A DNA stretch of 64,000 nucleotides from Fredinandcohnia aciditolerans (lineage in GTDB: Bacteria > Bacillota > Bacilli > Bacillales > Bacillaceae_L): assembly GCA_003640645.1 (NCBI GenBank), contig QGHH01000003.1:62001-126000 (forward strand). Direction: 5' to 3'. Numbering within the stretch: position 1 is the stretch's first letter; every line of letters begins with the position of its first letter. Below the pieces are notes generated by a model. It did no database searches and had not been told where the DNA came from. It saw only the letters and a program-made list of their open reading frames with translations. The position numbers and the translations under genes were made by a program. This document shows, piece by piece, positions 17,071-25,453 of this stretch.

Positions 17071-17618
17071 TGGTCATTTTTATTTCAGGTGGCGCTAGAT
17101 CAGGGAAAAGTCTTTTTGCAGAACAAACAGCTCTGTCGTATTTTGATCAAATGAAGCAAGAAAATCATAGCATTTCTCTTCGATACATTGCTACCGCTAA
17201 AAAAAGTGATGATGAAATGGTAGAAAGGATTCGAATTCATCAACATGATCGCGGGGAGAGGTGGCATACAATTGAAGAGTCCTTTCATCTTGAACCGATT
17301 CTGTCAAACTTTAAAAAAGGTGATGTGATTTTACTAGATTGTTTAACGATATGGGTAAGTAATGTCATGTTCGAACGTGGACTTAGGTTGGAAGAGATGG
17401 AAGAAAGGGTGAACCGCTGGTTATCAATAGCACGCGAAAAGCAACTTCACCTTCTAATTGTTTCAAATGATGTGAATGAGGGAATCCCACACAGTGATGA
17501 TGTTGTTCAAAGCTATATGTATACCTTACAACGTCTTCATTACAATATTGTGCAGCAATCAGACATTGCCGTCCAGGTTCAAGCAGGGATTCCGTTGTAT
17601 TGGAAGGGTGAAGGCTGA
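17070..17618 (+). CDS. cobU: Adenosylcobinamide kinase / adenosylcobinamide-phosphate guanylyltransferase CobU
   Basis: This 182-residue protein activates adenosylcobinamide to the GDP form. It has the P-loop SGGARSGKS near the N-terminus, RYIATAKKSDDEMVERIRIHQHDRGERWHTIEE with the GTP-binding histidine region, and LLDCLTIWVSN. The usual C-terminal NEVGxGIVP motif is replaced by SNDVNEGIPHSD, so the late part is divergent. The ATG overlaps the cobD stop (TAATG). A second, shorter CobU-like gene occurs at 18903 and keeps the motif this one has lost. Confidence 0.9.
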   Translation: MVIFISGGARSGKSLFAEQTALSYFDQMKQENHSISLRYIATAKKSDDEMVERIRIHQHDRGERWHTIEESFHLEPILSNFKKGDVILLDCLTIWVSNVMFERGLRLEEMEERVNRWLSIAREKQLHLLIVSNDVNEGIPHSDDVVQSYMYTLQRLHYNIVQQSDIAVQVQAGIPLYWKGEG

Positions 17619-18376
17619 TGAAGCAAATGATGTTTGGATTTATACTTGCTGCACAATTCCTTACACGAATTCCACTTCCTATCGAATGTCCGTGGACAAA
17701 GCAGACAAGTAGATGGGCAATCAGGAGTTACCCGCTTGTTGGTGTAGGATTAGGTGCGATTATTATAAGTGTGTTGTCGGTTTTGCAGCCTTACGTCCCA
17801 ATCCTGTTTTTGACATTGCTTATCCTTTCATTATGGGTCTATATAACTGGTGGATTACACTTAGATGGGTGGATGGATGTAGCTGATGCAGTGGGGTCAA
17901 ACGCCCCCCTTGAGAAAAAATGGGAGATCATGAAAGACCCACATGTAGGAAGTTTTGGGCTGATTTCACTCCTTTTTTTACTCGCATGGAAAACGTTTTT
18001 TATTTATTCATTGATTGAAGCGGATATTCTCTTGACTTCGTTTCTTTTTATCATGGCGTTTTCACGTTTAGGAGCCGTTATATTAATGATTTCTTTACCT
18101 ACAGCAAAACAACATGGCTTAGCATGGGAGTGGAAGAAAAACGTAAATCAGTTTGACTTTTTATATGCGATGATTCCTGTAGGGATACTCTTATACATCT
18201 TTCCTGAATGTTTCTTTTTAGTTCCTGCATATATTGTGTTTATGGTCTTCTTTGGTGCTTGGATCAAGCATACATTTAAAGGAACAAATGGAGATTTATT
18301 AGGTACAGCCATAGAGGGAGGCGAATTATGGGGACTTGCGATTACATGGTTGTATATCTCGTTCGTCATGGGATAA
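17618..18376 (+). CDS. cobS: Adenosylcobinamide-GDP ribazoletransferase (cobalamin synthase) CobS
   Basis: The 252-residue polytopic membrane protein joins adenosylcobinamide-GDP to alpha-ribazole (phosphate) in the final assembly step. It carries AAQFLTRIPLP, RSYPLVGVGLGAI, GGLHLDGWMDVADAVG with the metal-binding acidic residues, KDPHVGSFGL and the C-terminal GDLLGTAIEGGELWGL. About six hydrophobic helices are seen. It starts at a TGATG overlap with cobU and its 3-prime end overlaps cobC by 49 bases. Confidence 0.95.
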   Translation: MKQMMFGFILAAQFLTRIPLPIECPWTKQTSRWAIRSYPLVGVGLGAIIISVLSVLQPYVPILFLTLLILSLWVYITGGLHLDGWMDVADAVGSNAPLEKKWEIMKDPHVGSFGLISLLFLLAWKTFFIYSLIEADILLTSFLFIMAFSRLGAVILMISLPTAKQHGLAWEWKKNVNQFDFLYAMIPVGILLYIFPECFFLVPAYIVFMVFFGAWIKHTFKGTNGDLLGTAIEGGELWGLAITWLYISFVMG

Positions 18377-18951
18377 CAGCTTGGAATAAGGAGAAACGGT
18401 ATTTAGGTCATACGGATAAAGAAATTATAAGAGGTGAACAATCTGGCCTAATTAAGCTTAAAAAGGAATTGACACCCATACATATTGACCATATTTTTAC
18501 AAGTGATTTACGACGTTGTCAGGAGTCTTTAAAAATATTATATCTTCCTGCACAGATAACGGAAGATGCCAGATTAAGAGAATTGGACTTTGGGGACTGG
18601 GAAGGAAAAACATATGACGAGTTGAAAGACCAGAAAGCGTATCAGAACTGGCTTAACAATTGGGAGAAAGGCATAATTCCGAATGGGGAGTCAACTGACA
18701 CATTTAGTGGTCGAATTGATGCCTTCTTTAATGAACGATTTCAACAAACTCGTCACAATGAAACCATTCTTATCATGACTCATGGAGGCGTGATTCGGTA
18801 TGTTGTTTCAAAATATGTATCATCTCTTTCGTTCTGGGAAGTCACGATCCCGAATGGACATTGTATACGTTTAACTTTTAAGAAGAACGAGGGGGGATGG
18901 ACATGCAGCTCATTATCGGCGGTGCCTTCGCAGGAAAAAGGAAAATCGTGA
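18328..18951 (+). CDS. cobC: Alpha-ribazole phosphatase CobC (histidine phosphatase family)
   Basis: The 207-residue protein is a phosphoglycerate-mutase-type phosphatase. The phosphohistidine motif is YLVRHGITAWN, followed by FTSDLRRCQES, RELDFGDWEGKTYDEL and IMTHGGVIRYV with the second histidine. It removes the phosphate from alpha-ribazole-5-phosphate or cobalamin phosphate. The GGGAGG at 18316-18321 is 6 bases from ATG 18328, which places the start inside the end of cobS. An ATG at 18346 has no such site. Confidence 0.9.
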   Translation: MGTCDYMVVYLVRHGITAWNKEKRYLGHTDKEIIRGEQSGLIKLKKELTPIHIDHIFTSDLRRCQESLKILYLPAQITEDARLRELDFGDWEGKTYDELKDQKAYQNWLNNWEKGIIPNGESTDTFSGRIDAFFNERFQQTRHNETILIMTHGGVIRYVVSKYVSSLSFWEVTIPNGHCIRLTFKKNEGGWTCSSLSAVPSQEKGKS

Positions 18952-19331
18952 GAGAGAAATTTGAAAGATGTAGTTGGACTTCTGCATATATGGGTGATTT
19001 GATATCGGATTGGAAAATCAAATGGGCGAATGATACACCATTAGTCGTTGAAGGTTGGGAAAAATGGATTGAACATGAACTTGCCAATGAAAAAAGCATG
19101 AGCGAGATTCGAAGTGATTTTTCACATCTTTTTCAGGCGTTTGATGTGGAGGAGAAAAAGCGAAATATGCCGATTGTGCTTATCATGCTAGAGGTTGGCA
19201 GAGGCATAGTGCCCATTCAAAAAAATGATAGAATGCTACGAGATGTGATGGGATGGATCGCACAGGATGCTGTAAAGATGTCAGATGAAGTGGTGTACGT
19301 ATGGAATGGATTAAGTAAGAGGTTAAAATAA
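18903..19331 (+). CDS. Small CobU-like protein, probably cobalamin-associated
   Basis: This 142-residue protein resembles a shortened CobU. It starts with IIGGAFAGKRKIV, a P-loop-like segment in which the usual Ser/Thr after the lysine is arginine. It lacks the DCLTxW motif, but keeps LEVGRGIVPIQKNDRMLRDVMGWIAQ near the C-terminus, matching the NEVGxGIVP region of classical CobU that is degenerate in the cobU at 17070. The GAGGGGGG site favours ATG 18903 over 18897. It overlaps cobC. Whether it is catalytic, a partner of CobU or a decayed copy is unknown. Confidence 0.7.
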   Translation: MQLIIGGAFAGKRKIVREKFERCSWTSAYMGDLISDWKIKWANDTPLVVEGWEKWIEHELANEKSMSEIRSDFSHLFQAFDVEEKKRNMPIVLIMLEVGRGIVPIQKNDRMLRDVMGWIAQDAVKMSDEVVYVWNGLSKRLK

Positions 19332-19364
19332 ATTTTTTCTGCTTGTAAGAAGGAGGTATCGCTC

Positions 19365-20183
19365 ATGAGACTCATCTCGATTTGTCCAAGTAATACGGAA
19401 ATAGTTGAATATCTTGGATTAACTAAATTCTTAATAGGAGTAGATAATTACTCAGATTGGCCTGAACAGGTGAAAGCATTACCGAGATTGGGTCCTGATT
19501 TACATATAGACATGGATAAAGTAGAAGAGCTACAGCCAGACCTAGTGTTAGCATCTTTAAGCGTACCTGGGATGGAACGAAATATTGAAGAACTGAAGAA
19601 GAGAAACCTTCCTTATGTCATTGTTCCAAACCCAGAAAGTTTACTAGAGGTAGGAGAAAGCTTACTTTTTGTTGGTAAAGCAACAAATGTGCATGAAAAA
19701 GCGACTCAATTATTTGAGAAATACAAACAAATCCTTGAAACCTACAAACGATTATCGATGCGAGTAGAAAATCAGAAATCAATCTATTGGGAATGGTGGG
19801 CAAAGCCGATTTTTACACCTGGGGCGACAAATTGGTTATCTGAAATGAGTGAGCTTGCAGGTGGGAGAAATATTTTTCAAGATATGGATCAAGCGAGTGT
19901 ACAAACAGATTGGGAGGAAGTTAGACGAAGAAATCCTGATGTGATGTGCATCATCTGGGTAGGTGTTCAAAAAGACAAAGTGAACCCTAAAGTCATTTTA
20001 AATCGTCCACAATCAGATCAAATGCAGGCAATACAACATAAGCAATTGTATATTTTAGAAGAACCATTATTTTGCAGACCTTCGCCAAGATTATTGCTCG
20101 GACTCAATAAGATAGCAAGTATTCTGCATCCAACTATATTTCCTCCATTTATAGAAGGGAATGATCCGTTAATCAACAAGTAA
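19365..20183 (+). CDS. BtuF-like cobalamin-binding protein without signal peptide
   Basis: The 272-residue protein has the class III periplasmic-binding fold (MRLISICPSNTEIVEYLGLTKFLIGVDNYSDWP; VEELQPDLVLAS; RRNPDVMCIIWVG; FCRPSPRLLLGLNKIA), but no signal peptide or lipobox, so it should stay in the cytosol. The family includes corrinoid-binding proteins. It is the last gene of the riboswitch-led unit and follows an AAGGAGG site. A role in intracellular corrinoid handling is an inference; a BtuF whose signal was lost is the alternative. Confidence 0.75.
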   Translation: MRLISICPSNTEIVEYLGLTKFLIGVDNYSDWPEQVKALPRLGPDLHIDMDKVEELQPDLVLASLSVPGMERNIEELKKRNLPYVIVPNPESLLEVGESLLFVGKATNVHEKATQLFEKYKQILETYKRLSMRVENQKSIYWEWWAKPIFTPGATNWLSEMSELAGGRNIFQDMDQASVQTDWEEVRRRNPDVMCIIWVGVQKDKVNPKVILNRPQSDQMQAIQHKQLYILEEPLFCRPSPRLLLGLNKIASILHPTIFPPFIEGNDPLINK

Positions 20184-20233
20184 CATGGATGGATGTATTA
20201 TCTAGACCAAATATAAGTAACGTTTTGAAATTG

Positions 20234-20263
20234 CGGAAGTTTATTATGACTTCCGTTTTTTTT
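20234..20263 (+). terminator. Terminator ending the cobalamin operon
   Basis: CGGAAGT (20234-20240) pairs with ACTTCCG (20249-20255), followed by eight T residues. Between here and 20587 there is a TATAAT at 20396-20401 and small hairpins such as AGTCTCGTAGACT near 20496, but no gene. Confidence 0.85.
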
Positions 20264-20587
20264 GTCCTGATTTACTGAATTTGCAATAAGAAAAAAATAA
20301 GAAAACTCTTGAACCGTCCTGTTGTTTGATTTACAAATATGGGCACAACTAACTAAATAATAATCTGAAGTTTATGAAAATTACAAAGACCTGATTATAA
20401 TAGCGTGAGCACATACATACAATAATTTATTAAATGGACAACCAATTTTAGTAAATATAGCCAGTTTCTGCTCAACAGTTCTTCTGGTTGGCCTAGTCTC
20501 GTAGACTCACAAGGTTAACAGTTTCTAACCGGTTCATAGTATCTGTTTGATACTGAATATAAAAAGATATTGAAGGAGGAAAAACGA

Positions 20588-21781
20588 TTGCCGAAGTTAG
20601 GACTTATTCCGAAGTTAATCCTTGGTTTATTGATTGGTATTGGAATTGGGTTGTTGGACATCGACTGGATGATTCGATTGACCGAAACAGGTAGGGTTTT
20701 ATTAGGTGGATTAATAAAATTTATTATCCCTCTTATTATCATTTCGTTTGTCGCTGCTGCAATTTCAGAGTTTGGAAAAAGGGCTGGAAGACTATTAAGT
20801 TTTACGGTTGGAATTTCCTATATTGATACCATCATTGCGTGTGCCTTGGGAGCAGTAGTCGCTTATTTTGTTATTCCCCTCTTTGCAATTGACTCAAAGT
20901 CAGGGGCAGAAGCAGCTTCAATTGGAGCGCCTTTTATTGAGATTGAGATGACTCCAATCATGAGTGTCATGAGTGCGTTATTAATTGCTTTTATCCTGGG
21001 TATTGGAAGTACTGTGGTAAAAGGGGTAACGATTAAGAATGCAATTAGTGAATTAAGAGACATTGTTACGCTCTGTATAAATAAAATAATACTCCCAATT
21101 CTTCCTTTCTTTATTGGATGTATATTCGCTGGGATTACTGCAAAAGGAGAGTTGTTTTCTAGTATAGGGATTTTTGGGAAAATGCTCATCCTAATTATAG
21201 TCTTGCAAATTGTGTGGTTGCTTATTGAGTACACAGTAGCTGGCGTAATTTCAAGAAACAACCCTTGGACAATGTTCAAGGCGATGATTCCTGCTTATTT
21301 TACAGCAATGGGAACTATGTCAAGTGCAGCTACATTACCCGTAGCCTTAAAACAGGCCAAAACAGTTCCTTATATGAAGAAAAGCATTGCCGACTTTGTC
21401 ATTCCATTATGTAATACAGTCCACTTATCTGGTGCTGCTATGGCGATTACAATTAGTGCATTTACAGTTTCTCAGATGACCACAGGGCAATTACCACCTA
21501 TAGGAGTAGTAGTTACATTTATTATCTTATTGGGAATTATCGAGGTTGGGGCTGTAGGAGTTCCGGGAGGCTCCGTCCTAGCTGCATTAGGTATATTGCA
21601 GTCTTCGCTTGGATTTGACGAGGCAGCATTAGGCCTGATGCTCACTTTATTTATGATTCAAGATAGTTTTGGAACTGCTACAAACGTAGTGGGGGATGGC
21701 GCAATTGGAATGATCGTGAATAAGATCTTTGGAAAAGATGAAGCCGCACAAACTGAGGCGAACAACGAAATTCAATTATAA
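20588..21781 (+). CDS. Dicarboxylate/amino acid:cation symporter (DAACS family)
   Basis: The 397-residue polytopic transporter shows the family pattern: eight or more hydrophobic helices, a serine-rich re-entrant region (GTMSSAATLPVALKQAK) and the C-terminal IQDSFGTATNVVGDGAIGMIVNK segment with the ligand- and sodium-binding asparagine and aspartate. It imports glutamate, aspartate, C4-dicarboxylates or, in some subfamilies, serine and threonine. The start is TTG 20588, 8 bases after GAAGGAGG; an upstream TTG at 20570 overlaps that site. It lies 18 bases before a threonine aldolase gene, so an amino acid such as threonine is a plausible substrate. Confidence 0.85.
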   Translation: MPKLGLIPKLILGLLIGIGIGLLDIDWMIRLTETGRVLLGGLIKFIIPLIIISFVAAAISEFGKRAGRLLSFTVGISYIDTIIACALGAVVAYFVIPLFAIDSKSGAEAASIGAPFIEIEMTPIMSVMSALLIAFILGIGSTVVKGVTIKNAISELRDIVTLCINKIILPILPFFIGCIFAGITAKGELFSSIGIFGKMLILIIVLQIVWLLIEYTVAGVISRNNPWTMFKAMIPAYFTAMGTMSSAATLPVALKQAKTVPYMKKSIADFVIPLCNTVHLSGAAMAITISAFTVSQMTTGQLPPIGVVVTFIILLGIIEVGAVGVPGGSVLAALGILQSSLGFDEAALGLMLTLFMIQDSFGTATNVVGDGAIGMIVNKIFGKDEAAQTEANNEIQL

Positions 21782-21799
21782 TAACAAAGGAGAAAATCA

Positions 21800-22831
21800 G
21801 TGAAACGTATAGATTTACGGAGTGATGCTGAAACGATGCCAACCCAAGAAATGTTGGACGCGATAACAAAAGCGAAACTAGGCGATGCCATTCTTGGGGA
21901 AGATCCAACAGTAATAGAACTGGAAAGGCTAGCATCTTCCATATTAGATATGGAGGATGCTATGCTAACTATTTCAGGGACCATGGCAAACCAAGTTGCA
22001 GTAATGACTATGACAGAGAGAGGCCAAGAAGTGATTATGGGGAAGGAATCGCATTTGTATAACCTTGAAGTTGCAGGGTTAGCGGCACTCTCACAAGTTC
22101 AAGCTCGTAGTGTTTCTGTAAAACAGGGGCTATACGATTTAAATGAAATAGAAGAATCGATTCAACCAGCTGGTATTCAAACTGCGAAAACGGGATTAAT
22201 TTGTTTGGAAAACACCTATAATTTAAATGAAGGATCAGTAGTTCCCCTTGAAAATATGAAGGAAATAAGGGAGTTAGCTAATGCTTACGGGGTTCCAATC
22301 TACTTAGATGGTGCTAGACTCTTTAATGCCGCTGCCTACCTCAACGTGCAAGCTTCAGCCATATGTAAATATGTGGATGCGGTTCAAATTTGTTTAACGA
22401 AGGGCTTAGGCTGTCCAGTAGGGTCCATATTATTGGGGTCAAGACCATTTATTCGTGAAGCTAAAAAAATCCGCCAACGATTGGGCGGAGGAATGCGACA
22501 AGCAGGAATCATTGCAGCACCGGGGATCATCGCACTTACAAAAATGACTGGTCAAATGAAAAATGATCACAAGCTAGCAAGAAAATTAAGTGATGGTTTA
22601 TCCACTATTCAAGGAATTAAATTGACTTCTGAACAATTCCAAACAAACATCGTATCTATTGAGATTGTAAAAGAAGGTTGGAATGCCAATCAATTAGTAA
22701 ATGAATTGAAATCGGTTAATATTCTCGTAAAGAAAATAGGACCTAAGAAGATACGAATGGTTACACATCATCAAATAGCTAGTAAGGATATAGATGACGT
22801 ATTAGGATATTTAACTACTATATTAGAGTGA
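21800..22831 (+). CDS. Low-specificity threonine aldolase family PLP enzyme
   Basis: This 343-residue protein is a beta-eliminating-lyase-family enzyme like GLY1/LtaE, which cleaves threonine or allo-threonine to glycine and acetaldehyde. It has the typical start RIDLRSDAETMPTQEML, GDAILGEDPTV, the substrate region ENTYNLNEGSVVPLE, LDGARLFNAA and the PLP-lysine segment CLTKGLGCPVGSILLGS. It begins at GTG after AAAGGAG, directly after the symporter, forming a two-gene uptake and catabolism unit. Confidence 0.88.
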   Translation: MKRIDLRSDAETMPTQEMLDAITKAKLGDAILGEDPTVIELERLASSILDMEDAMLTISGTMANQVAVMTMTERGQEVIMGKESHLYNLEVAGLAALSQVQARSVSVKQGLYDLNEIEESIQPAGIQTAKTGLICLENTYNLNEGSVVPLENMKEIRELANAYGVPIYLDGARLFNAAAYLNVQASAICKYVDAVQICLTKGLGCPVGSILLGSRPFIREAKKIRQRLGGGMRQAGIIAAPGIIALTKMTGQMKNDHKLARKLSDGLSTIQGIKLTSEQFQTNIVSIEIVKEGWNANQLVNELKSVNILVKKIGPKKIRMVTHHQIASKDIDDVLGYLTTILE

Positions 22832-22860
22832 AATATATAGTGGTAATATTGCAATTTTAA

Positions 22861-22980
22861 CTCAATGGTGCCCATGTCAGAAATCTAGCAAATGGAAAAA
22901 CATATTTTGCCTACATTGAGTACAATAATGTCGGTGTAATTGAGCGCAGTAAAATCGTTACTTTGAAGCCACATAAATAG
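22861..22980 (+). pseudogene. Orphan C-terminal fragment, fibronectin-like
   Basis: A coherent open stretch without a start codon runs from just after a stop at 22860 to TAG 22978-22980. It reads LNGAHVRNLANGKTYFAYIE... and ends ...SKIVTLKPHK. The LANGKTYFAYIEYNNVG pattern resembles the end of a fibronectin type III-like domain. It appears to be the remnant of a deleted secreted-protein gene. Confidence 0.4.
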
Positions 22981-23033
22981 ATTGTAGTTTCAACCATGAT
23001 GATAAATCGCAAATTATACGGACTATAAACTTG

Positions 23034-23078
23034 GGGGCATCTTTTAACTAATTTATTGGTTATGAGGTGTCTCTTTCT
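23034..23078 (+). terminator. Possible intrinsic terminator
   Basis: GGGGCATCT (23034-23042) pairs with AGGTGTCTC (23065-23073) using G-U pairs, followed by TTTCTT. It is a weak candidate for ending the symporter-aldolase transcript. Confidence 0.35.
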
Positions 23079-23172
23079 TATTGATATTGCAACCTAACAC
23101 CTTGAAGATGCATAGTTAGCAAATTTCCTGTAAACTATCAGTAAATTGAACATGCAGGAGTGAGACTCTAAT

Positions 23173-23550
23173 ATGCAATATGATGTTAAGAATTCTGATG
23201 AATATTTAGCATTACTTGAGGACGATTGGCGAAAAGAGAAACTGCTCGCGATTCGTGAAATGATTTTGGATTATGCACCCGAGTTAGAAGAAGTGATTCG
23301 CTATAAAATGTTGAATTATGGTAAAGATGACAACTATGTCTTAGCGTTAAACGCGCAAAAACATTATGTCAGCCTCTATGTAGGTACAATAGATAAGGTA
23401 GAAAATGCAGAATCCCTATTAGAGGGCTATAATTATGGAAAAGGCTGCATACGCGTAAAAAAATCGATAAAGGTTGAAGATACGGACTTGGAACAATTTA
23501 TCCATAAAACACTTGATATGTGGCGCGCCGGAGAAGATATAGATTGTTAA
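23173..23550 (+). CDS. DUF1801 domain protein
   Basis: The 125-residue protein matches the DUF1801 (YdhG/frataxin-like) fold pattern: an N-terminal helical segment (LLAIREMILDYAPELEEVIRYKMLNYGKDD), then strands (NYVLALNAQKHYVSLYVG) and a C-terminal GKGCIRVKKSIKVEDTDLEQFIHKTL. Some members act as iron chaperones, but the function here is not established. It is a single gene with a terminator at 23653. Confidence 0.75.
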   Translation: MQYDVKNSDEYLALLEDDWRKEKLLAIREMILDYAPELEEVIRYKMLNYGKDDNYVLALNAQKHYVSLYVGTIDKVENAESLLEGYNYGKGCIRVKKSIKVEDTDLEQFIHKTLDMWRAGEDIDC

Positions 23551-23652
23551 TATGGATATAATTTTGTTTTCCTACTGGAAATAAAATCAGGAAAAATGAA
23601 TATTATCATCCACTGGACCACCAAACCCCCAATTACTCCGGATCGACCTGTG

Positions 23653-23687
23653 AACCTGACGGAATCATGATTTCCGTCAGGTTTTTT
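23653..23687 (+). terminator. Intrinsic terminator of the DUF1801 gene
   Basis: AACCTGACGGAA (23653-23664) pairs perfectly with TTCCGTCAGGTT (23672-23683), followed by a T-run. Confidence 0.9.
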
Positions 23688-23760
23688 GTATTCTTGCTTT
23701 TATTAAATCAAAGTAATCTAAATTAAAATATAAACATTTTATATTTTTGTATAAGTTTAC

Positions 23761-23789
23761 TTTACTTTTGGTAAATCTAAGTTTATAAT
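23761..23789 (+). promoter_or_regulatory. Promoter and candidate operator of the XRE gene
   Basis: TATAAT at 23784-23789 lies 22-27 bases before the ATG. The palindrome TTTACTTTTGGTAAA (23761-23775) covers the -35 position, a suitable place for autorepression by the XRE protein. Confidence 0.4.
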
Positions 23790-23810
23790 TTGATTCAAGA
23801 GGTGATGGTC

Positions 23811-24050
23811 ATGAAGAAAGATTTTGGTGATTCGATCTCAAATAAGGTGTATGAATATCGTGTACTCGCCAGAATGTCTCAGCAAGAATTAGCAGAGAAA
23901 GTTGGAGTTTCCAAACAAACCATCTTTGTAATGGAAAAAGGTAATTATGTTCCGACTCTATTGTTAGCTTTTCGAATTGCCGAATTTTTTAATGTTGATG
24001 TTAACGATATTTTTACTTATGAGAAAGGAAATGATCAAAATGAAAATTAA
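23811..24050 (+). CDS. Small XRE-family helix-turn-helix regulator
   Basis: The 79-residue protein is almost entirely a Cro/CI-type HTH (RVLARMSQQELAEKVGVSKQTIFVMEKGNYVPTLLLAFRIAEFFNVDVNDIF). It starts at ATG after AAGAGGTGAT. Such 65-80 residue regulators are commonly paired with a small membrane protein, as here: the next gene overlaps its end by 11 bases. It probably controls its own two-gene unit; no toxin or phage context is seen. Confidence 0.88.
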   Translation: MKKDFGDSISNKVYEYRVLARMSQQELAEKVGVSKQTIFVMEKGNYVPTLLLAFRIAEFFNVDVNDIFTYEKGNDQNEN

Positions 24051-24390
24051 TATGTCAAATATATCTAACGCAATTTTTGAACCATTAAGATCTTGGGCTG
24101 AGCAATCACAAGGTAATTGGAACATTCTTATTGTTAGCGGTTTTTTATTGGTTTTTGTCGGTGGGATTCTATCATACGTATTACAGAAAAAAATGGGAGA
24201 AGCTGACGAAAGAACAAATCAAATAAAATTTAAAAGTGCGTTCATAATGTTAAGTGGAATCGTTTTGTGCGACGTGATTTTCCCGAAAGAATATATGTGG
24301 CAAATATTCTTCTTATTTAAATATTCGCTTGCCTTCCTTGCCTCAGCAGTCTATCTAGCTATACGATATAAAAAAGATTTTATTGGTTAA
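24040..24390 (+). CDS. Small membrane protein paired with the XRE regulator (DUF2178-like)
   Basis: The 116-residue protein has three or four hydrophobic segments (about 29-48, 68-84, 87-108) with an ADERTNQIKFKSAF motif between them. That pattern is seen in DUF2178/YozG-neighbour membrane proteins encoded after short XRE regulators. The ATG at 24040 lies 10 bases after AAAGGA, inside the end of the upstream gene, indicating translational coupling. The function is unknown; a membrane signal acting on the regulator is conceivable. Confidence 0.65.
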   Translation: MKINMSNISNAIFEPLRSWAEQSQGNWNILIVSGFLLVFVGGILSYVLQKKMGEADERTNQIKFKSAFIMLSGIVLCDVIFPKEYMWQIFFLFKYSLAFLASAVYLAIRYKKDFIG

Positions 24391-24455
24391 AGAACGAATG
24401 ATTGAAAGCGGGATAAGAGGAGGTTCGAAAAATTATCATAGTTATCAAAAATCGG

Positions 24456-25268
24456 TTGCCAAAAACGGTTTATCTCCTTCTTTTTTTCCTGTTATTAGTG
24501 TCGATATCTGGGTACCATCAACTAATGAAAGACTTAGTATATCCAAGTATGCCTGTACTGTTCGAGGCTGATTTTTTATCGGAGGAATACTTTACTGAAC
24601 TCTCAGAGCAATATGATCAGATCCAATCTGAGCATAAAAAATGGTATAGATTTGATTCATCTAAAGGAATTGCATCACATGCAATCGTAACAAAAATGAT
24701 GGATGATTTGGTGGGAAATGAAAAGCTTCTTAACGGACATAAACAATTTAATCTGTTTGTTGAGACATTTGATCGCCATGTCAAACAACTTCCTTATATC
24801 ACGGAAGAAATTCATTATTTTCGGAATGAATTGAATCGATATGGAGAGGCACCTGAACGATTAGAGGAAATGATTGAACTAGTGGCATGCGGCAAATGGC
24901 AGCTATTCAGTGCTAGATACCACCGGTATGAAGTAAGTGAATATGACGCCGCTTATAATGTGAAGATTATATCATCAGATGGTCGTTTTGAAGTTGTCTA
25001 TCATACTGAAACTGGTCAAATCGTTAACGATCCCGTAAACATGGGCACGTATAATTACGCGCCAGGGAGTATCCATCCTTTGAAGTATTACCAGCACCAT
25101 AAATACGATAAAGTACCATGGAAGAAATGGGGGAATACAAATCAGATTCCGTACAAGGAAATTACAAAGAGGCAGTCAAGGCATGGCTCAACTGAACAGA
25201 GGAAAAGTACGGAAGAACTTCAGAAATTAATCGAAGACAAAAAATCCGTTTCAAAGAAGTGTCGATAA
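24456..25268 (+). CDS. Membrane-anchored protein of unknown function
   Basis: The frame encodes 270 residues from TTG 24456. An N-terminal hydrophobic segment (TVYLLLFFLLLVSISGY) is followed by a hydrophilic extracellular-type domain rich in Glu, Lys and Tyr, so a signal-anchored or exported protein is likely. The start is unclear. AGAGGAGG at 24416-24423 has no ATG, GTG or TTG at normal distance; an ATT at 24432 in the same frame would give a longer basic N-terminus, while TTG 24456 has no site. No family was recognised. Confidence 0.5.
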   Translation: MPKTVYLLLFFLLLVSISGYHQLMKDLVYPSMPVLFEADFLSEEYFTELSEQYDQIQSEHKKWYRFDSSKGIASHAIVTKMMDDLVGNEKLLNGHKQFNLFVETFDRHVKQLPYITEEIHYFRNELNRYGEAPERLEEMIELVACGKWQLFSARYHRYEVSEYDAAYNVKIISSDGRFEVVYHTETGQIVNDPVNMGTYNYAPGSIHPLKYYQHHKYDKVPWKKWGNTNQIPYKEITKRQSRHGSTEQRKSTEELQKLIEDKKSVSKKCR

Positions 25269-25453
25269 GGATTTGAAGTGCTTAAGGACAATTCCCCATA
25301 CTAACGAGGCTTACTAAATACGTAGATAAGCACTTCGCTGCTTTCTTTGGCTTGCAACAGATAAACAAATAGCATTTTATGAACGTATCAAACAAATGCT
25401 GGTTTTAGCTTGGAGTATGTCAAATCACTATACAGTAGAAATGTTAACATGAC

